The notes beneath the pieces were generated by a model. The model saw only the letters and a program-made list of their open reading frames with translations, was not told the origin of the DNA and ran no database searches. A DNA stretch of 64,000 bases from Vagococcus allomyrinae (lineage in GTDB: Bacteria; Bacillota; Bacilli; Lactobacillales; Vagococcaceae). The stretch lies in the NCBI RefSeq assembly GCF_017829975.1, contig NZ_JAEEGA010000002.1, positions 234,357 through 298,356 on the forward strand. Direction: 5' to 3'. Position 1 is the stretch's first letter. The number at the start of each line of letters is the position of its first letter. Shown piece after piece: positions 60,537-64,000 of this stretch. Position numbers and translations under genes: made by a program.

Positions 60537-60619
60537 GCTTCATTACCTTTGGCATTCTTATCACATGTTACTGAAAAATTTATGTTGTTCCCGATAATAA
60601 GCGTGAAAGGAAGAGGAAA

Positions 60620-61714
60620 ATGAAAGTTAAAGCGGCTTTAATTGAAGAAAAGAATAGTGATTTCAAACTGACCGATCTTGAATTAGACGATCCCAAAGAA
60701 TACGAGGTTCTTACTAAAATTATAGCAACCGGTATTTGTCATAGTGATGTTGCCGGGAAAGCTGGTTTATGGACCGAACCGCCACTTGTTTTAGGTCATG
60801 AAGGGGCAGGAATCGTCCAAAAAGTCGGCGAAAAAGTGACCAATGTTCAGGTAGGTGACCATGTTGTTTTAAGTGTGCCATATTGCGATGAATGTGACAA
60901 TTGTCAAGAGGGCAATACTAGCTTGTGTTTGCGGGTATCAGAATTATCCACTATGGGCACTATGAGGGATGGCACCAGTCGGATTTCGAAAGATGGCAAA
61001 CGCATTCATTGCTTTTTTGGTCAATCTTCTTTTACAACTTATGCCGTTACCCACTACACGAGCGTTATTAAAATTGATCAAAGTGTCCCCTTAAAACTGA
61101 TGGGTCCCCTAGGATGCGGCTTTCAAACAGGCGCAGCATCCGTTCTCGAATTTTTTAAGGCAGAACCTGGTTCTTCAATTGCGGTCTTTGGCTGTGGCTC
61201 TGTTGGTCTTGCGGCCATCATGGCAGCCAAAATCGCAGGTTGTAAAACAATTATTGCCGTAGGTGGAACACCGCCAAAATTGGAATTGGCACTTGAAATT
61301 GGAGCCACCCACACGATTAATCGCTTAGAAACTCCCGACATTCCTGAAGCAATTAGAAGTATCGTTCATTCAGGTGTTAATTATAGTATCGATACAACCG
61401 GCAATCAAAAAATGATTGATGCGGCCATTTACTCGTTAACGTCAAAAGGACAAGCCATGCTTCATGCCGTTGGCGCTGATCCAACGGTGCCAGTAATGTA
61501 CATGATGGGACATTGGATTAATGTAGGTAGTGCGCCTGAAGGTGGGGCCGATACTCAGGCGTTTATCCCAAGGTTAGTTCAGTATTATAAAGACGGTTTA
61601 TTTCCAGTTGAAAAGTTAATATCTTTTTATCAGTTCAATGAAATCGAACAAGCCTTTGCTGATATGAATGCTGGTAAAGTAATTAAACCAGTGTTACTTA
61701 TTAATGAGGAATAA
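60620..61714 (+). CDS. zinc-dependent alcohol dehydrogenase (MDR superfamily)
   Basis: The 364 residues have catalytic zinc ligands in GICHSD and GHEGAG, a structural zinc lobe (CDECDNCQEGNTSLC) and the Rossmann motif FGCGSVGLAAIM. It resembles aryl/benzyl alcohol and class III type dehydrogenases. With the reductase 83 bases upstream it may convert an unsaturated aldehyde or alcohol, inducible through the TetR regulator. Confidence 0.85.
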   Translation: MKVKAALIEEKNSDFKLTDLELDDPKEYEVLTKIIATGICHSDVAGKAGLWTEPPLVLGHEGAGIVQKVGEKVTNVQVGDHVVLSVPYCDECDNCQEGNTSLCLRVSELSTMGTMRDGTSRISKDGKRIHCFFGQSSFTTYAVTHYTSVIKIDQSVPLKLMGPLGCGFQTGAASVLEFFKAEPGSSIAVFGCGSVGLAAIMAAKIAGCKTIIAVGGTPPKLELALEIGATHTINRLETPDIPEAIRSIVHSGVNYSIDTTGNQKMIDAAIYSLTSKGQAMLHAVGADPTVPVMYMMGHWINVGSAPEGGADTQAFIPRLVQYYKDGLFPVEKLISFYQFNEIEQAFADMNAGKVIKPVLLINEE

Positions 61715-61747
61715 AGTCGGTTTGTTCCCGCGTCATCAGAGATAAAT

Positions 61748-61780
61748 ACACGCTCCAATCAGGCTTTTGGAGCGTGTTTA
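61748..61780 (+). terminator. terminator of the reductase-dehydrogenase operon
   Basis: The perfect 11-base arms acacgctccaa and ttggagcgtgt have an eight-base loop and a short T tail. Confidence 0.8.
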
Positions 61781-61798
61781 TCTCATCATCATCACAAA

Positions 61799-61845
61799 AA
61801 AAATAGTGAGTCTGGGCTTCTTTCCCAGACTCACTATTTTTGCGT
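61799..61845. terminator. second, bidirectional terminator
   Basis: The 18-base perfect arms (61799-61816 and 61824-61841) with a seven-base loop include A and T runs. It also ends minus-strand transcription from the antitoxin region. Confidence 0.8.
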
Positions 61846-61857
61846 CAACACACATCA

Positions 61858-62079
61858 TTAAAATCTAACATGCATTTGCTTTTGATTGTAGACATTTCCA
61901 ACTAGCATTTTCTTGTTTAATTTACCAATTAACATTCTATCTGTTGGTTGGTCAAACTGATAGGTGCTAGATATTTCTTCGTGCATTTCGGGAAAAATTT
62001 TTGTTAATTCAATTGAGTTATAGATGGATCGGATAAATTGTGAAATTTTTTCTTCAGTAAAAGAATAAGTGACTAAGCA
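61858..62079 (-). pseudogene. remnant of a toxin-like protein (RelE/ParE type)
   Basis: An open frame without a start codon encodes SFTEEKISQFIRSIYNSIEL, then FPEMHEEISSTYQFDQPTD and ends MHVRF. This resembles the C-terminal half of a RelE/ParE-family toxin. Just upstream, a short frame starting MPYNI ends at once, as a start of the same gene would after deletion. The family assignment is tentative. Confidence 0.45.
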
Positions 62080-62138
62080 TTAAACAATCTTACTCTCTTA
62101 CCCTCTTCCAAAAACTTTCATATATTGTACGGCATATA

Positions 62139-62429
62139 CTAGCCTCCCCATCCATACTTTCCGAACTCTTGTGTCATTTCTTTCTCTGTGACCGTATTTC
62201 CTTTTTCAAAATCATCAAAACTTTCTTCTATTAAACCTCGATCATGGACTTTTTTTGCTTCAGATAACTCTAATTGAATAATACTCCCCATCTTCCGATA
62301 AACTAGCAACTCACCTTCAGTTACTCCACTATCTTTTGGTAAAAGCACCCCAAGTGAGTTACCAATTTTTCTAACTTTAATCTCAAACAAGAAAAATATT
62401 AACAACATGTTATTCGAGGATATTAGCAT
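62139..62429 (-). CDS. AbrB/MazE-type antitoxin-like protein
   Basis: The 96 residues contain KVRKIGNSLGVLLPKDSGVT, a swapped-hairpin AbrB/MazE DNA-binding motif, and an acidic C-terminal tail (ESFDDFEKGN, ending KYGWGG) that would bind a toxin. The frame may begin later than the ATG at 62429, since the first 15 residues are unusually hydrophobic. The toxin gene that should follow is broken. The IS605-type element ends only about 30 bases upstream. Confidence 0.65.
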   Translation of the reverse strand: MLISSNNMLLIFFLFEIKVRKIGNSLGVLLPKDSGVTEGELLVYRKMGSIIQLELSEAKKVHDRGLIEESFDDFEKGNTVTEKEMTQEFGKYGWGG

Positions 62430-62455
62430 AAACTCTTTCTTAGTTAATTAGTAAG

Positions 62456-62700
62456 GTTTGAACCTCTCATGACTAAAGTCACAAGATTCTTGGGAAAAAA
62501 GCATACTTGATAGCGTATTTCTTTACTATCAGCGGTGTCTTTTATTTACCAAGCTATCCCCGCAGTTCCTACGGTTATTGAGTTTATCTAGGCTAAAGCT
62601 TGTAATCTTAGACCTTCGGTCAAGATATTAACACTGGCATTAATATCTCGATCGTGATGAGTATGACAAATAGGACAAGTCCATTCTCTCATTTCAAGAG
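62456..62700 (-). ncRNA. probable TnpB guide RNA (omega-RNA)
   Basis: In IS605-type elements the guide RNA overlaps the 3' end of tnpB and ends at the right end of the element, with the guide taken from flanking DNA. Here 62461-62587 after the tnpB stop is noncoding with several stem-loops. The last stem is cttgtgact/agtcatgag. The exact 5' end is unknown; the position given is approximate. Confidence 0.4.
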
Positions 62701-63727
62701 ATTTCTTGCCGTCTTTATGGGCACATTCTGAACAAATTTGACTAGATGCAAACCATTTGTCTACTTTGATTATTTCACGCCCATACCAGTCAGCCTTGTA
62801 CTGTAAGTTAGTCACAAAACTGGACCAAGAGACATCGGATATACTTTTGGCTAGCTTATGATTACGCAACATTCCTTTTGTACTTAAGTCTTCAATACAA
62901 ATAATATCGTGATTTTTGATGATTTCTGTACTCAACTTATTTAGAAAGTCACTGCGTTGATTCATTACTTTTTCAGACAGTCTAGCTACTTTTCGCTTTT
63001 GTTTTTGGTAATTTTTAGCTTCAAACAACTTAATCCCGTTCTGTTTAGCTAATGATGCCCGTTTTGATAACTTCCGTTGTTCACGCTTTAGTTTCTTTTC
63101 CATTTTAGCTGCGAATTTATTGTTAGTGATTTTTTGACCATTAGAAAGAATCGCAAAATCTGTAATACCTAGATCAATCCCCACTGTTTTGTTTGCTGTT
63201 GGGAACTCAGTTATTTCCTCTTCACATTGTAACGATACGAAAAATTTACCACTGGCATTTCTACGGACAGTGGCACTTAAAATACGACCATTAACGTCAC
63301 GACTCTTAGAAAATTTAACCAATCCTAGCTTAGGTAATTTCACCTTATTGCCTACAATAGCCACATTATTGTTTGTGTTTTTTGTGGTATAACTTTGAAC
63401 AGGATTTTTCTTGCTTTTAAACTTAGGGGATTGAGTTTGTTTGTTGAAAAACCGATCAAATGATTCAGCTAAATTCTTAATAGATGATTGTAACGCGATA
63501 CTATCAACTTCTTTTAACCATGATGTCTCTTCTGATTTTTTCATAGAAGGCAACATGGCAGAACACTTGCCATAAGATAAACCTTTACCCGTTTCCTTAA
63601 AGGATGTCTTCCAAGCATTTAACATATAATTATAGACAAATCTAGATGACCCGATTGTTTTATTGATTAAGATTTCCTGCTCGACGTTCGGGTACACTCT
63701 AAATTTATACGCTTTATGTCGTAACAT
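62588..63727 (-). CDS. tnpB: TnpB RNA-guided nuclease, IS605 family
   Basis: The 379 residues are intact. RuvC-like motifs are [10 protein letters not shown] (first Asp), [10 protein letters not shown] (Glu) and HDRDINAS (last Asp), and a zinc ribbon ([11 protein letters not shown]...CPICH) lies before the end. These are the features of active TnpB. The start [14 protein letters not shown] is typical. The nuclease uses a guide RNA to cut the donor site and keep the element. Confidence 0.9.
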   Translation of the reverse strand: MLRHKAYKFRVYPNVEQEILINKTIGSSRFVYNYMLNAWKTSFKETGKGLSYGKCSAMLPSMKKSEETSWLKEVDSIALQSSIKNLAESFDRFFNKQTQSPKFKSKKNPVQSYTTKNTNNNVAIVGNKVKLPKLGLVKFSKSRDVNGRILSATVRRNASGKFFVSLQCEEEITEFPTANKTVGIDLGITDFAILSNGQKITNNKFAAKMEKKLKREQRKLSKRASLAKQNGIKLFEAKNYQKQKRKVARLSEKVMNQRSDFLNKLSTEIIKNHDIICIEDLSTKGMLRNHKLAKSISDVSWSSFVTNLQYKADWYGREIIKVDKWFASSQICSECAHKDGKKSLEMREWTCPICHTHHDRDINASVNILTEGLRLQALA

Positions 63728-63752
63728 TGCAATTCACCTCGTTTGCTACTAG

Positions 63753-64000
63753 TTAGTTCTTTTTTTGATGTTGTATGTAGTGTCTAATTTGCTCGTCTGT
63801 ATTTTCACTAACTGTCGCGACAAAGTAGCTAGGATTCCAAAGATGACCACCCGACAGACGCTTTTTAAGTTCGGGATACGCTTTCAACAAGAGCCGTGCA
63901 GACACGCCTTTAAATGCTTTCATTATATTAGGAATATAATGTTGAGGTTTGCATTCAATAAGTAAGTGAATATGGTCTTTATCTGACTCCATTTCAATGA
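63753..64000 (-). CDS. tnpA: TnpA Y1 transposase, IS200 type, partial
   Basis: The frame remains open to the right edge, so the N-terminus is missing. The HUH motif is in DKDHIHLLIE, and the likely catalytic Tyr in IRHYIQHQKKN near the C-terminus, after NPSYFVATV. The enzyme cuts and joins single-stranded DNA at the element ends. Confidence 0.85.
   Translation of the reverse strand, partial: IEMESDKDHIHLLIECKPQHYIPNIMKAFKGVSARLLLKAYPELKKRLSGGHLWNPSYFVATVSENTDEQIRHYIQHQKKN

Larger units (their letters stand above)
62455..64000 (-). mobile_element. IS200/IS605-type element with tnpA and tnpB, cut by the window edge
   Basis: tnpA and tnpB lie on the same strand, tnpA first. The right end, near 62455-62465, follows the hairpin around gactttagtc/gactaaagtc and a GGTTCAA-like terminus common in this group. 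The left end lies beyond the window. Such elements move as single strands by the TnpA HUH transposase. Confidence 0.75.

Noticed and set aside
1-64000. CRISPR arrays, tRNA and rRNA genes
   Set aside because: No regularly spaced repeats, no cloverleaf sequence with a CCA-type end and no rRNA-like conserved stretch was noticed on either strand.

Overview
The window reads as DNA from a low-GC Gram-positive lactic-acid coccus of the Enterococcaceae or a close relative (Enterococcus or Vagococcus type). The signs are WxL/DUF916 surface-protein clusters, LPXTG anchors, Mga and Rgg regulators, strong AGGAGG ribosome sites, and a vanC-type D-Ala-D-Ser glycopeptide resistance operon. I saw no rRNA, tRNA or CRISPR array.

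Left end (1-4.2 kb): a membrane glycosyltransferase 2, a degenerate serine-recombinase-like protein and an Mga-family regulator. From 17.5 down to 4.5 kb on the minus strand runs one tightly packed block of 17 genes, visibly richer in G+C than its surroundings. It holds a SipW-type signal peptidase, a TasA/BsaA-like fibre subunit, an LPXTG protein, two further SipW-dependent-type proteins, a 1036-residue secreted protein, four serine-recombinase-like proteins that have lost their catalytic residues (one carries membrane segments), a TagH-like ABC ATPase fused to two LysM domains with damaged ATPase motifs, and several small unknown proteins. A canonical resolvase (18.0 kb) is divergent from it, across an intergenic region full of palindromes. 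This is the most novel part of the window: a surface-fibre operon whose apparent regulators or accessories are dead enzymes.

18.8-26 kb is a sensory region: a LytTR regulator and an AgrC-like kinase separated by a BcrAB-like ABC transporter and its own OmpR-type two-component pair. TTAA boxes spaced 11-12 bp lie before the transporter. 27-32.5 kb has a flavin reductase with a WYL regulator, a peptidoglycan-binding secreted protein with a broken partial copy, a small P-loop kinase and an alpha/beta hydrolase.

33.5-37.1 kb is a plus-strand WxL cluster. 37.2-38.7 kb is a decayed AraC/DUF3788-like pair: one nonsense codon, and one small palindromic insertion. 39.1-42.8 kb is the van operon (ligase, vanXY, vanT), with no vanR/vanS in the window next to it. 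43.9-52.9 kb is a large minus-strand WxL cluster with a signal peptidase I, two DUF916 proteins, three short WxL proteins (two nearly identical), an LPXTG protein and a 902-residue WxL protein.

53.6-64 kb holds a DUF915-type hydrolase, an aquaporin, an Rgg-like regulator next to a small secreted cysteine-containing protein, a TetR regulator divergent from an Old-Yellow-Enzyme reductase and a zinc alcohol dehydrogenase, an antitoxin with a ruined toxin, and an IS200/IS605-type element (TnpA, TnpB, likely guide RNA) that runs off the right edge.
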